In this document: piece after piece, positions 25,751-34,367 of the stretch | Numbering within the stretch: position 1 is the first letter of the stretch | How the letters are laid out: each line of letters begins with the position of its first letter | DNA from: an uncultured Ruminococcus sp. | Lineage (GTDB): Bacteria; Bacillota; Clostridia; Oscillospirales; Acutalibacteraceae | Direction of reading: 5' to 3' | Assembly: GCA_902765625.1 (NCBI GenBank) | Contig: CACXAO010000007.1 | Span: 1 to 48,486, forward strand | Length of the DNA stretch: 48,486 bases | Position numbers and translations under genes: made by a program | The notes under the pieces: model-generated | The model's input: only the letters and a program-made list of their open reading frames with translations | What the model was told of the DNA's origin: nothing | The model's database searches: none

Positions 25751-25776
25751 AGCGACAGCCCTTGTGGCTGTCAGCA
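25747..25776. repeat. GCGACAGCC-CTTGT-GGCTGTCA palindrome, copy 2
   Basis: Second copy, joined directly to the last AGTTCGT heptamer unit of the array. The remaining ~80 bp to 25857 hold nothing I recognise. Confidence 0.85.
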
Positions 25777-25857
25777 GTAAGGGCAGGCGGCTACCGTAAA
25801 AATGTACGTTTATCGCAGTTTCGGTTGGGATGACGCATCATGGTTCCGTTCAGCCTC

Positions 25858-27552
25858 TCACTTTCCTTTCACCGCCCGCAGATATTCAACGTACTCCGAA
25901 ATCTCCTTCGGCAGCTCGGTCTTTGGCTGATCGTCGATCATTTTTCCCAGATCAGACAGCTTGTCGCCGAGGTTCTCAACTGTGTCCGCTGCGCTGAGCA
26001 GCTCTGAAACGCAGATCTCGGCGCTTTCGCGGTCGCCCGATTTCAGGTAGAGCGGAATGCCCTTGACCAGCATATCGCAGTAGTCGGCGTAAACTTCGTA
26101 CGAGAGCGGCGCGGTCTTGACCGACTTGCGCTTCCAGACGATCACCTTCTCAAAGTCGCCCTCGGAGTAGTAGTACCTCGCGTTAGCTTCGCAGGCGAGG
26201 GTCACGTATTCGTTTTGAGCGAGAATGCCGTCGGCGGCTTCCTTTTGCTCCTTGATGGTCTTTTTCTTCTTCAAAAGCTCAAGCTTGTTCTCGGTGTTCG
26301 CGCCGTACATCGCCTCCGAAGCCTCGTAATTGCCGAAGTACGACAGTCCGAGCGCAACCGCGAAATATCCCGAGACGATTCCGCATACCGCCGCTGCTGC
26401 CGCCGCGACCGCACGTCCCTTTGAAAAGATGATTTCCTTTCCCGCGTCCATGTCCATAAAAAGCAGCAGGGTCATCAGCACCGCCGTGAACTGCAAATCG
26501 AAGTCAAACAGGCTGTGCGCGAGTATCACGGCGACGATCACGCGAAAACCGAGCCGCTTGCCTTTGCGGAATACCGCGCGAACGATTGCCGCGAGAAATA
26601 CAAGGCACGGCAGCCATCCTGCGTCGAGCGCGAGCTGAAAAATGTCGTTGTGGATGAAGCGCACCGAGTAAACGCCCGTCTGCACCGACTGCTGAACGTA
26701 GCTGTAGCCGAGGTAGCCCATGCCGAACGGGTGGCTGAGCAGCAGCGGAAGCGCGTCGCGCTGATAGAGCAGTCTGCCCACAAGCGTGCTCTCGCCGAAC
26801 GAGAACGAGAATATTCGTGAGAACGGCTCCGCCTGACCGAGAAACGGAGCTGCGATCAGCGCCGCAGCGATCAGCGCCGCAGCCGAAGCGCCGACGATGA
26901 TTTTTATTTTTTTGCCCTCGCGGAAGAAGAGCGTAACCGCAGCCGCGGCAACGCCGAGCAGCATTACCGCGCGGCTGCCCGTCAGAACGATGAACACCGC
27001 GAGCGCCGCCGCGATGATTACGTCGCAAAGCCGTATCCGTTTGCGTGAGATCGCGCAGAGCAAGCCGACGAGCAAAAACAGCGCGAAGCTGTTGGGGTAG
27101 CCGAAAAAGCCTGCCATTCTGCCTGCAACCGTAAAGTGCTTAGCCGTCGCAGGCAGCAGCATCAGCACAAGCGACGCCGCGCCGAGCAAAACCGCGAGGT
27201 ATTCAACCGCCTTTGAGGTCTGATCCGGGTCGCGCTTTGTCTGCATCAGCAGCACAGCGTAGAGCGCCGCCGGCATGAAGCTGAGAAACCCTTCGAACGC
27301 CGCGCCGCGGTCGACAGCGTAAAAGCAGGTGGCCAGGTAGCCGAGAAACGCCGCCGCGACTGCAGCAGCGCCGAGGTTCAGCCTGAGCGAAAACTGCCGC
27401 GAACGGATTATTCGCACGATGACGAGCGCCGCGATCAGCACGGACGCAGCGCAGCTTATGTACTCGTTGAAGCCGCCCGAACACACCGCAACGGGCAGCA
27501 GCGCCCATTCGGCGAGGTCGGGGAAGGATAATGCGTTTTTGATTTTGTTCAT
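25858..27552 (-). CDS. O-antigen ligase/polymerase-like membrane protein with a helical C-terminal domain
   Basis: A 564-aa protein with about twelve membrane helices in residues ~10-410, including the Wzy_C/O-antigen ligase-like segment around SGRAVMLLGVA and the periplasmic loop with HPFGMGYLGYSY and FIHNDIFQLALDAGW; the conserved HN(D) matches this family. The last ~150 residues are soluble and helical, TPR-like. In Gram-positive bacteria such proteins polymerise or attach surface polysaccharides. No other polysaccharide genes are adjacent, so the polymer is unknown. A GAGGC-like site precedes the ATG, and a clear promoter lies 33 bp upstream of it. Confidence 0.82.
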   Translation of the reverse strand: MNKIKNALSFPDLAEWALLPVAVCSGGFNEYISCAASVLIAALVIVRIIRSRQFSLRLNLGAAAVAAAFLGYLATCFYAVDRGAAFEGFLSFMPAALYAVLLMQTKRDPDQTSKAVEYLAVLLGAASLVLMLLPATAKHFTVAGRMAGFFGYPNSFALFLLVGLLCAISRKRIRLCDVIIAAALAVFIVLTGSRAVMLLGVAAAAVTLFFREGKKIKIIVGASAAALIAAALIAAPFLGQAEPFSRIFSFSFGESTLVGRLLYQRDALPLLLSHPFGMGYLGYSYVQQSVQTGVYSVRFIHNDIFQLALDAGWLPCLVFLAAIVRAVFRKGKRLGFRVIVAVILAHSLFDFDLQFTAVLMTLLLFMDMDAGKEIIFSKGRAVAAAAAAVCGIVSGYFAVALGLSYFGNYEASEAMYGANTENKLELLKKKKTIKEQKEAADGILAQNEYVTLACEANARYYYSEGDFEKVIVWKRKSVKTAPLSYEVYADYCDMLVKGIPLYLKSGDRESAEICVSELLSAADTVENLGDKLSDLGKMIDDQPKTELPKEISEYVEYLRAVKGK

Positions 27553-27584
27553 GATAATTTGCCTCGGTTCAATGGAATACCATT

Positions 27585-27613
27585 ATTATATCACAACGGG
27601 TTTGTTTTCGCAA
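27585..27613 (-). promoter_or_regulatory. SigmaA-type promoter for the O-antigen-ligase-like gene
   Basis: Minus strand TTGCGA (27613-27608), 17-bp spacer, TATAAT (27590-27585). Confidence 0.82.
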
Positions 27614-27637
27614 TCACTTCCGCTTTGACGGTGCACC

Positions 27638-27715
27638 GCAGTGACAGCCCTCGCGGCTGTCATGCAGTAAAGGCAGTCGGTCACTTTGACAGGGACAAGC
27701 CCTGTCACTGCGGAA
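27638..27715. repeat. Diverged GTGACAG palindromes in the divergent gap before the amylase
   Basis: TGACAGCCCTCGCGGCTGTCA (27642-27662 region) is a variant of the 25617 palindrome, and GACAGGG-acaag-CCCTGTC (27690-27708) a related second one. In the rest of the 346-bp gap (27553-27898) I see only the promoter at 27585-27613 and no convincing promoter for the amylase: TATAAT at 27852 lacks a -35 at proper spacing. Confidence 0.7.
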
Positions 27716-27898
27716 TGTAAATACATCCAAAACTACTTAATATTTAACATTTCCACCCACCTTGTTTAAACTACACAAATCAAGGGTCAAAACTTTGGCG
27801 GCTGTCAAAAGGGATAATGCTATAAAAGAAAAATAGATTTTTCTCTTAAATTATAATATAAATGTATAGTCATATTCAGATTATAAGGAGGAAATCAT

Positions 27899-30157
27899 AT
27901 GGCACATATCAAGAAAGTTCTTGCCCTGCTGTTGGCGGCTTGCGTTTTCTGCACAATCGGCATTTTTGCCGTTACCGCTGCAGAGACCGACGACGCGGGT
28001 GAGGAAGTCGGCGCTTCTGTTGGAATCACAGTCCACTATATCTGTGAAGACGGAGCACCGTCAATCTACTACTGGAACAGCCTGCCTCAGAACAAAGAGA
28101 CAAGCTATCCCGGTCCCATGATGATTGCCGAGGGTAACAACTACTATAAGTATACCTTCAGCACAGAGTCAAAAATCAATTTCCTGTTTGTAGTAAACGG
28201 AAACCAGTCTGAAGAGCTTACCCGCGAGGCAGGCGAGTGGTGGTACAAGAACCGCCGCTGGTATGACCACGACCCCGGCGAGATCTCAACATGGGATCGT
28301 TCCGACCTTCGCGAGGATTCGATCTACTTCGTCATGACCACCCGTTTCTACGACGGCGACACAGGCAACAACGTTCACTGCTGGGACGACTCAAAGGCGG
28401 GCAACCCCGACTCCGACCCTGCATGGCGCGGCGACTTCAAGGGTCTTATCGACAAGCTCGATTACCTCAAGGCGCTCGGCTTCTCGGCGATCTGGATAAC
28501 TCCCGTTGTAACCAACGGCGGCGGCTACGACTACCACGGCTACCACTCAATGGATATGTCCACCGTCGACGTCCGCTACGAGAGCAAAGGCGCTACATAT
28601 CAGGATCTTATCAACGCCGCTCACGACAAGGGCATGAAGATCGTTCAGGACGTTGTATGGAACCACACCGGTAACTGGGGCGACGCGTTCTTCTGCCCGA
28701 TGGCTACCAAGCAGTACACAAAGATCCAGGATCTCGCAAGCCCGAGCAGCATGAAGCTTATCCCCGACGGTGAGCTTGCAAAGGCATATCCCACCTACGA
28801 CAATCTCGACGGCGCTGCGCAGTTCCAGGCTCGTCTTGACATTCTTCAGGACTTAAAGCACAACGGCCACAACTCCAAGGAGTACTATCACCGCGAGACA
28901 ACCGGCGGCGGCTGGGGTCAGCCTCTTGAGCAGTACGCTTCCATCGAGGGCGACTGCCGCGACCTCAACACCGAGAATCCCGCTGTTGCGGAGTACCTCA
29001 CAAACACCTACATGGAATATGTAAACATGGGCGTTGACGCGTTCCGTCTCGACACCGAGAAGCACATCAACCGCTGGACGCTCAACAGCGCATACTTCCC
29101 CAAGTTCTCCGGCGTAAAGGATTTCTACATCTTCGGCGAGGTCTGCGCAAGATGGAACCAGTATGTTAACGAGGGCGGCTCCTCCGACTCTCCGTTCTTC
29201 TACACCTGGAAGGAGACCGAAAGTCCCTGGACAAGCAACTGGGGCAGCAACTGGGAGACCAACTTCGAAAACTCCAAGAAGCACTATACCCAGTACGCGG
29301 CGTACAAGGAGAGCAACCTTGCCTGCACCAGCACCAACGCCTTCCTCAACGGCGTGACCTACCACGCACCCGACTATTCCAAGGCTAACGGCACCGGCGT
29401 TATCGACTTCACCATGCACTGGAACTTTGAAAACGCCAACTCCGCATTCGGCTGCGCTCAGGGCGAGGATCACGCATTTGCGGATTCCACCTGGAACGTT
29501 GTATACGTTGACTCTCACGACTACGGTCCTCAGTTCTGCGAAAAGGTTCGCTACACCGGCAGCGAGCAGGAATGGGCTGAGAACATGGACCTCATGTGGA
29601 CGTTCCGCGGCATTCCGTGTATCTACTACGGTTCCGAGATCCAGTTCCAGAAGGGTCAGGTTATCGACGTAGGTCCCAACGCTCCTCTGAGCACAACAGG
29701 ACGCGCTTACTTCGGCGACAACATCGAGGGCAACGTAACGGCTACCGACTTCGGTAAGTACACAGGCGCAAGCGACGCGGTTGCCACAACCCTCAACAAG
29801 CCTCTTGCAAAGCACCTCCAGCAGCTCAACCAGATCAGACGTGCGGTTCCGGCTCTCCAGAAGGGTCAGTACACCACCAAGAACGTTTCCGGCGGCAACA
29901 TGGCTTACACCAAGCGCTACACCGCTAACGGCGTTGACAGCCTCGCATGCGTGGCTATCTCCGGCGGCGCTACCTTCACCGGACTTCCCGACGGCCTATA
30001 CATCGACGCTGTTACAGGCGACAGACAGACCGTATCCGGCGGCAGACTCACCGTTCCCTCAATCGGTAAGGGCAACATGAGAGTATATGTATGCTGCGCA
30101 GGCGGCTTCAAGGGCATCTCCGGCAAGATCGGCGAAAACGGCACCTACCTCAAGTAA
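27899..30157 (+). CDS. Secreted alpha-amylase: signal peptide, CBM26-like starch-binding module, GH13 catalytic domain
   Basis: Hydrolyses alpha-1,4-glucan (starch) outside the cell. Of 752 residues, ~1-28 form a signal peptide, ~40-125 a CBM26-like module (aromatic-rich, with HYICEDG, YYWNS and WYKNRRW), and ~140-640 the GH13 barrel. The catalytic residues are nucleophile Asp385 (DAFRLDTEKH), acid/base Glu414 (IFGEVCAR) and Asp541 (VDSHD); QDVVWNH is region I. A ~75-residue beta domain closes the protein. Unlike amylosome enzymes of starch-degrading ruminococci it has no dockerin and no sorting motif, so it is probably released. AAGGAGG precedes the ATG by 8 nt. It is monocistronic. Confidence 0.94.
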   Translation: MAHIKKVLALLLAACVFCTIGIFAVTAAETDDAGEEVGASVGITVHYICEDGAPSIYYWNSLPQNKETSYPGPMMIAEGNNYYKYTFSTESKINFLFVVNGNQSEELTREAGEWWYKNRRWYDHDPGEISTWDRSDLREDSIYFVMTTRFYDGDTGNNVHCWDDSKAGNPDSDPAWRGDFKGLIDKLDYLKALGFSAIWITPVVTNGGGYDYHGYHSMDMSTVDVRYESKGATYQDLINAAHDKGMKIVQDVVWNHTGNWGDAFFCPMATKQYTKIQDLASPSSMKLIPDGELAKAYPTYDNLDGAAQFQARLDILQDLKHNGHNSKEYYHRETTGGGWGQPLEQYASIEGDCRDLNTENPAVAEYLTNTYMEYVNMGVDAFRLDTEKHINRWTLNSAYFPKFSGVKDFYIFGEVCARWNQYVNEGGSSDSPFFYTWKETESPWTSNWGSNWETNFENSKKHYTQYAAYKESNLACTSTNAFLNGVTYHAPDYSKANGTGVIDFTMHWNFENANSAFGCAQGEDHAFADSTWNVVYVDSHDYGPQFCEKVRYTGSEQEWAENMDLMWTFRGIPCIYYGSEIQFQKGQVIDVGPNAPLSTTGRAYFGDNIEGNVTATDFGKYTGASDAVATTLNKPLAKHLQQLNQIRRAVPALQKGQYTTKNVSGGNMAYTKRYTANGVDSLACVAISGGATFTGLPDGLYIDAVTGDRQTVSGGRLTVPSIGKGNMRVYVCCAGGFKGISGKIGENGTYLK

Positions 30158-30181
30158 TTACATTCAATAATCCTATAAACA

Positions 30182-30215
30182 AGGGACTCGGCTCACGCCG
30201 GGTCCTTTATTATTT
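30182..30215 (+). terminator. Terminator after the secreted amylase gene
   Basis: GGACTCGGC pairs with GCCGGGTCC (one T-G) around TCAC, then TTTATTATTT. Confidence 0.8.
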
Positions 30216-30218
30216 GAA

Positions 30219-30298
30219 AAATCGGTTTGACAGAAAGCGCGGTGCATAAATCCTCAGTCAGCTTTGCTGACAGCTCCTTTACTAAAGGAGCCTTTAAA
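30219..30298. repeat. MITE-like element, right half only (copy 1)
   Basis: AAAATCGGTTTGACAGAAAG then CGCGGTGCATAAATCCTCAG and hairpins CAGCTTTGCTG and CTCCTTTACTAAAGGAG match the right half of the complete copies at 31357 and 35878. The left half is missing. Confidence 0.85.
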
Positions 30299-30334
30299 TC
30301 GGAGCGCAGCGACCCTAAATTCAAAACCCCACAC

Positions 30335-30373
30335 AAAAAAAGCGCGTTCCGGAAAGCATAGCCCGAAACGCGC
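30335..30373 (-). terminator. Terminator of the SleB-like gene (minus strand)
   Basis: On the minus strand GCGCGTTTCGGG pairs with CCGGAACGCGC (one mismatch region) followed by TTTTTTT. Confidence 0.85.
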
Positions 30374-30388
30374 ATATGAAATTAAATT

Positions 30389-31183
30389 TTATCTGTCAAA
30401 AAATCTTACGCCCTGATAGCTGAGAACGAACTCCTGACTCTCGTGGAAGGAGCTTTTTACCATGTAGGGGTTGTACATGTAGAGCATGCGGTGCTGAACC
30501 GCGCTTCCGTCGTCGTCGAAGATGTAGCGCACCGCCTGAATGCACTCGTCGCTGGTGCCGCTGGTGGTGCTGCCGTCGTAGCGGCAGTATTTGATAACGT
30601 CGGCAACCGAGGAGTAGCCGTCAAAGCACATCGCGTCCTTAACGCACTGGGCGATCATCGCTGCTCCGATAAAACCGCCCGAACCGAACTCGCCGTAGCA
30701 AAGGCACTCAAGCAGCTCGCGGTCGTCGTCGGTCAGCTCAACGTGGTAGCAGGCGTAGGAGTAGTCGGGATTGTCGATAGCGACAAGGTAGCCCGCGTCC
30801 CACTGAGACTGATAGTCGGCAGGACTTGCGGCAACCGGCGCGGTGGCAAAGGGGATATCTCCCTCGGCGGCGGTGGTACCGGGCGCGGTAGTCGACGGCT
30901 TTTCGGTCGAAGAAGCGGCGGCGGTGGTCGCTGCGGTTGCGGCGGCGGTGGTAGACGAAACGTCCGCGGAGCCGCCGATAGCTCTTGAAGCGGAGTCAGC
31001 CGACGCGCGAACGGTCGGAGAAATATTGTTAGAGGCAGGCAAGGCGGTGGATTCGCCGTCGCCGGCAGACCAGAGACCGCCGGTCAGCATAACCACGGCG
31101 CCGACAACCAAAAGCGGAACGATCGCGCTGATGACCGTGACTGCCTTCTTATGCGATTTTATAAATGCAAGAAATTTATCCAT
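30389..31183 (-). CDS. Membrane-anchored SleB-like cell-wall hydrolase
   Basis: Probably cleaves peptidoglycan outside the membrane. The 264-aa protein has one N-terminal helix (~14-36), a long Ser/Thr/Ala linker (~50-120) and a C-terminal hydrolase-2/SleB-type domain. In that domain, LTDDDRELLECLCYGEFGSGG matches the LxxxExxLLaxlvyaEa start with a putative catalytic Glu, GAAMIAQCVKDAM the helix that follows, and MYNP plus GVRFF the family's YxNP and C-terminal aromatic. Similarity is modest, so the enzyme may act on a different bond or be spore-related (SleB opens spore cortex). It has its own promoter and terminator. Confidence 0.72.
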   Translation of the reverse strand: MDKFLAFIKSHKKAVTVISAIVPLLVVGAVVMLTGGLWSAGDGESTALPASNNISPTVRASADSASRAIGGSADVSSTTAAATAATTAAASSTEKPSTTAPGTTAAEGDIPFATAPVAASPADYQSQWDAGYLVAIDNPDYSYACYHVELTDDDRELLECLCYGEFGSGGFIGAAMIAQCVKDAMCFDGYSSVADVIKYCRYDGSTTSGTSDECIQAVRYIFDDDGSAVQHRMLYMYNPYMVKSSFHESQEFVLSYQGVRFFDR

Positions 31184-31246
31184 TCTTTCACCTTAATCTC
31201 ACTGAAAATGAACGTATTCAAATAATACCGATTGACGATTAGTATC

Positions 31247-31275
31247 ATTATACCACAAACATACACAGATTTCAA
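31247..31275 (-). promoter_or_regulatory. SigmaA-type promoter for the SleB-like gene
   Basis: Minus strand TTGAAA (31275-31270), 17-bp spacer, TATAAT (31252-31247). Confidence 0.88.
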
Positions 31276-31356
31276 CAGGAAGTTTTTACGGGGACACGTT
31301 CAGACTGTAGAAAAAGTCCAACCGGATTATAAAAATAACATTGTTTGACAAAGAAT

Positions 31357-31570
31357 AAAGCCTCCCTTCGTAAGGGAGGTGGCACGGCATTTATGCCGTG
31401 ACGGAGGATTTACACGGCAGGTGTTTTCCGGACCCGGGCAGCTTCTCCCGAAAAAGCCACAGCGTCTGACTATCTCAAAGAAATCGGTTTGACAAAAAGG
31501 ACGGTGCAGATAAATCCTCAGTCACGCCGCACAGCGGCGCGACAGCTCCTTTGCTAAAGGAGCCTTTAAA
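31357..31570. repeat. MITE-like element, complete copy (copy 2)
   Basis: Left end AAAGCCTCCCTTCGTAAGGG, right end (reverse complement) begins TTTAAAGGCTCCTTTAGC. Each end folds into two successive hairpins, and ends run about 55 bp in inverted orientation. The interior (GATTTACACGGCAGGTGTTT ... AATCGGTTTGACA) is shared with copies 3 and 4. No open frame. Confidence 0.9.
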
Positions 31571-31630
31571 TGTCAGCGCACTATTTTGCTGTCATCTAAA
31601 CAAATAACTTAGTTTTTCGACAAGCAGAGC

Positions 31631-31649
31631 GGGCGGGCAATGCTCGCCC
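31631..31649. repeat. GGGCGGGC/GCTCGCCC palindrome
   Basis: An 8-bp stem with loop AAT, a REP-like hairpin. An isolated fragment of the MITE interior (AAATCGGTGTAACAGAAAGC onward) follows at 31691-31725. The rest of the 585-bp region 31184-31768 holds only the promoter, the MITE and this; no gene is seen. Confidence 0.7.
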
Positions 31650-31730
31650 CTACAAATGATAACCAAACGACTAACAAATGACATTCACCAAGAAATCGGT
31701 GTAACAGAAAGCGCGGTGCGGATTTAAACG

Positions 31731-31762
31731 GAAAACGTCCCGCCTGATGACAGACGGGACGG
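31731..31762 (-). terminator. Terminator of the AraC-type gene (minus strand)
   Basis: GTCCCG and CGGGAC form the stem on the minus strand, followed by GTTTTCC. Only 6 bp, so moderate. Confidence 0.6.
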
Positions 31763-31768
31763 TGTGCA

Positions 31769-32611
31769 TTAGGATTTTCGGTAAGCTGAGGGTGTTTTGC
31801 CGAAGTGCAGCTTAAAGGCGCGGTTAAAGTTAGAGAGGTTGTTGAAGCCCGAGAGAGCCGCGATTTCGATAATCGGGCTGTCGGAGGTCATCAGCAGCAT
31901 AGCAGCGCGGTTAAGCCTGAGATCGTTTACGTAGCCGACAAAGGTGGTGTCCATAAGCTCCTTAAAGAGGTGCGATACATAGTAGCGGCTGATGCCGGTA
32001 GCCGAGGCGACCTCGTCGAGCGACATACCGTCGATGTAATGTTCGTCGATGTAGTTTGTTACCCTTTGGAGCGCGCGGTACTTTTTGCTCTTGCTCTCGG
32101 CGTCGACAATGCGGACGTACTTGTTGGCGAAAAGCTCGTAGAACACCTCATACATTTTGCCGTAGACAAGAAGCTGGAAGAAATCGGGTTTTTCGGACTC
32201 TGCCTTTTTGGCGGTGGTAATGCAGTGAAGAATGCGGTTGTGCGGAGGTTCGGTTGAAGAGATCTTCGCGTAGCCGGTGCAGTTACCGTTGATCAGCGCG
32301 CGAATGATGCTCTGCGACAGATAATCCTGCGTAACGGCGGCAGGATTAGTGAAGTTGATAGTGATGACGTCAATATCAGCTTCGGATTTGTTAATCAGCT
32401 TGTACCTTGTGTTGGGCGATATAAAGTAGATATCGTCCTTTTTCAGTTGTGTAGCTCCGTCGGCAGTCTCGAGCGTGACCATACCGGACTTGATGTGACC
32501 GAACAACGCCTCATGATGAGATAGACTCTTGTCAATGTGAGGCATAGTTCCACACACAACCCTGAACGCCGAGTTGGATGCCGAAGTAGCATTCAGCAAT
32601 TCAATACTCAT
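31769..32611 (-). CDS. AraC-family transcriptional regulator
   Basis: A 280-aa protein with an N-terminal cupin-like sensing domain (~1-150; HHEALFGHIKSG and DIYFISPNTRYKL) and a C-terminal double helix-turn-helix (~175-275; MSLDEVASATGISRYYVSHLFKEL and IIEIAALSGFNNLSNFNRAFKLHFG). Members of this layout usually sense sugars and activate nearby carbohydrate genes; the closest such gene is the secreted amylase 1.6 kb away, a link that is only suggestive. The start has GGGGGA 8-9 nt upstream and a near-consensus promoter lies about 64 bp upstream. It follows a WYL regulator gene on the same strand but with its own promoter. Confidence 0.93.
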   Translation of the reverse strand: MSIELLNATSASNSAFRVVCGTMPHIDKSLSHHEALFGHIKSGMVTLETADGATQLKKDDIYFISPNTRYKLINKSEADIDVITINFTNPAAVTQDYLSQSIIRALINGNCTGYAKISSTEPPHNRILHCITTAKKAESEKPDFFQLLVYGKMYEVFYELFANKYVRIVDAESKSKKYRALQRVTNYIDEHYIDGMSLDEVASATGISRYYVSHLFKELMDTTFVGYVNDLRLNRAAMLLMTSDSPIIEIAALSGFNNLSNFNRAFKLHFGKTPSAYRKS

Positions 32612-32674
32612 GTAAAATCCCCCATAAATTTGTTCAAGATATGTTGCGGTGTAAACTTATCCTATTGTACATAT

Positions 32675-32703
32675 ATTCTACCAAACAAATGATATATTGT
32701 CAA
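32675..32703 (-). promoter_or_regulatory. SigmaA-type promoter for the AraC-type gene
   Basis: Minus strand perfect TTGACA (32703-32698), 17-bp spacer, TAGAAT (32680-32675). Confidence 0.88.
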
Positions 32704-32754
32704 TATTATTTTGCCAGAAAGATAAAAATTTGACATAAACGCAAAATATGACAT

Positions 32755-33753
32755 TTAACACCCAGATGTTACCGCCAAGATTTTGTCAGAAAAGACAATC
32801 TTTGCATATTCCGGTGAAACGATCCGGATTTTGTTTTCCATTCCGAAGAGCCACGCGTAAAACTGGGGGCTTAAAATAAGACGTAAATTGACAGTAAAAG
32901 TATCGTCGCTTTCGGGCGAAATGATAATATCGGTGCCGAAGCGGTCGACGATAACGCCGATCATGTCGTTGTTGACCGAGAGCTTTACGTCAGCCTCCTC
33001 GCCGCCGAACATCGAGAAAACCGACTTTGCGTACTGCGCCGGGTTGAAGCTCTCGAGCGTTTTGCCGCCCTCGCGTTTTTTGCTCAGGGTGCTGATGCCT
33101 TCCATCTTGTCAACGCGGTAGTGCTTTATTATTCCGGCGGCGCCGTCGAAGGCGACGAGGTAGTAATTCTCGTCGTCCCAGCAGAGCGCGAGCGGCGAGA
33201 CCACATACGGCTCGTTTTTACGGGGAACCTTCTTTATCCGCTGCGGCGACGAGAAGTCGACCTCGTACTTGAAGTAGGTAAAGCTGATCTGACGGTCGGC
33301 GGCGATGGCGTTGTGGAGGATGTCGACGTTGTAGTAGATCTTCTCGTTGACGTTCTTGACGCGGTTTGTGACAAAGACCTGCCGCCGCAGCTGCTTTGCG
33401 TCGTTCTCGCTGACGAGGTGCGAGAGCTTGTCGATCAGCTCAAGGCTCTTTTTGCGCGTGATGAACTTGGAGCTTTGAATCGCGTCCACAAGTAGCTTCA
33501 GCTCGGCGAGCTGGAAGTCGCGGTTTCCGACGTAGTAGCGGACGGTGCTTGAGCGGACAGAGCAGACGTCGAGCCCGAAGCCCTCAAGCAGCTCAAGGTC
33601 GCTGTAGAGGGTCTTGCGGTCAGCTTGGATGTCGTACCGCGCAAGCTCGTCTTTAAGCTCGCCGATGGTGAGCGCGTGGGAGTCGTCGGTTTTTTCGAGC
33701 AGGATTTTTTGCAGATAAAGCAGCTTTTGCTTCTGGTTTGCGCTTTTTGGCAT
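32755..33753 (-). CDS. HTH/WYL-domain transcriptional regulator
   Basis: A 332-aa protein with an N-terminal winged helix (~8-70; LTIGELKDELARYDIQADRKTLYSDL), a WYL domain (~145-225) and a C-terminal WCX-type extension. WYL domains bind small ligands or nucleic acid and occur in regulators of DNA damage, phage defence and CRISPR, but also of housekeeping metabolism; no defence gene is adjacent. Its ATG follows the cinA-type gene stop by 14 bp, so the two are one operon, driven from the divergent promoter at 34339-34367. Confidence 0.9.
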   Translation of the reverse strand: MPKSANQKQKLLYLQKILLEKTDDSHALTIGELKDELARYDIQADRKTLYSDLELLEGFGLDVCSVRSSTVRYYVGNRDFQLAELKLLVDAIQSSKFITRKKSLELIDKLSHLVSENDAKQLRRQVFVTNRVKNVNEKIYYNVDILHNAIAADRQISFTYFKYEVDFSSPQRIKKVPRKNEPYVVSPLALCWDDENYYLVAFDGAAGIIKHYRVDKMEGISTLSKKREGGKTLESFNPAQYAKSVFSMFGGEEADVKLSVNNDMIGVIVDRFGTDIIISPESDDTFTVNLRLILSPQFYAWLFGMENKIRIVSPEYAKIVFSDKILAVTSGC

Positions 33754-33767
33754 GATGAAACGTCTCC

Positions 33768-34319
33768 TCAGCTGATAACGATGTACTTGTGAACTTCCTC
33801 AAGCACCATAAACAGCGCGGCGGTGCTCGCCATAGCGCGGATAAAGTCGCGTTCGTTCTCCTCGCCGAGGAGGAGCTTCACGGCGTAGGCGTCGGTTTCG
33901 CTGCAAATGCCGAGGAAAACAAGACCGACGGGCTTCTCGTTCGTGCCGCCGGTGGGACCCGCGATTCCCGTCACGCTGACGGTGATGTCCGCGCCCGAGA
34001 GGTTTTTGACGCCCTCAGCCATCTGTATCGCGGTCTCCGCGGAAACCGCGCCGAGAATGCTCAGCGTGTCGTGCCGAACGCCGAGAACCTTTTCCTTGAT
34101 ACTGTTCGCGTAGGTGCAGACGCCGCACTCAAAAACCTCGCTTGCGCCGCTGACGCGCGTTAATCTTTCGCTGATCAGGCCGCCTGTGCAGCTCTCGGCG
34201 GTCGCGACCTTGAGATTTTTCTCGCGGAGGCGTTCAACCACCTCATATTCAAGCTTGTTAGCCTCAAGCTCGTTCTTTTTGAGCAGAGCCATAATGTCGG
34301 CTGATGTCAATGTTACCAT
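33768..34319 (-). CDS. CinA C-terminal-domain protein (nicotinamide-nucleotide amidohydrolase, PncC-like)
   Basis: Predicted to deamidate nicotinamide mononucleotide to nicotinate mononucleotide in pyridine-nucleotide salvage. The 183-aa protein is the stand-alone CinA C-terminal domain preceded by a short helix; ATAESCTGGLISERLTRVSG, GVCTYANSIKEKVLGV and VTGIAGPTGGT are the family blocks. The N-terminal MoCF domain of full CinA is absent. ATG 34319 is chosen because AGAGGTGA lies 5 nt before it; the frame continues upstream without a site. It is first in an operon with the WYL gene and divergent from rsmE. Confidence 0.92.
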   Translation of the reverse strand: MVTLTSADIMALLKKNELEANKLEYEVVERLREKNLKVATAESCTGGLISERLTRVSGASEVFECGVCTYANSIKEKVLGVRHDTLSILGAVSAETAIQMAEGVKNLSGADITVSVTGIAGPTGGTNEKPVGLVFLGICSETDAYAVKLLLGEENERDFIRAMASTAALFMVLEEVHKYIVIS

Positions 34320-34338
34320 AACTGTCACCTCTCTGATT

Positions 34339-34367
34339 ATTTTAGCACGATACATTTGATATTGCAA
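34339..34367 (-). promoter_or_regulatory. Promoter for the cinA-type/WYL operon, sharing its -35 with rsmE
   Basis: Minus strand TTGCAA (34367-34362), 17-bp spacer, TAAAAT (34344-34339). Confidence 0.75.

Noticed and set aside
32755-33753. WYL regulator as part of a phage-defence island
   Set aside because: Neighbours are cinA-type, rsmE, mtnN and AraC genes; no nuclease, methylase or toxin genes are adjacent.
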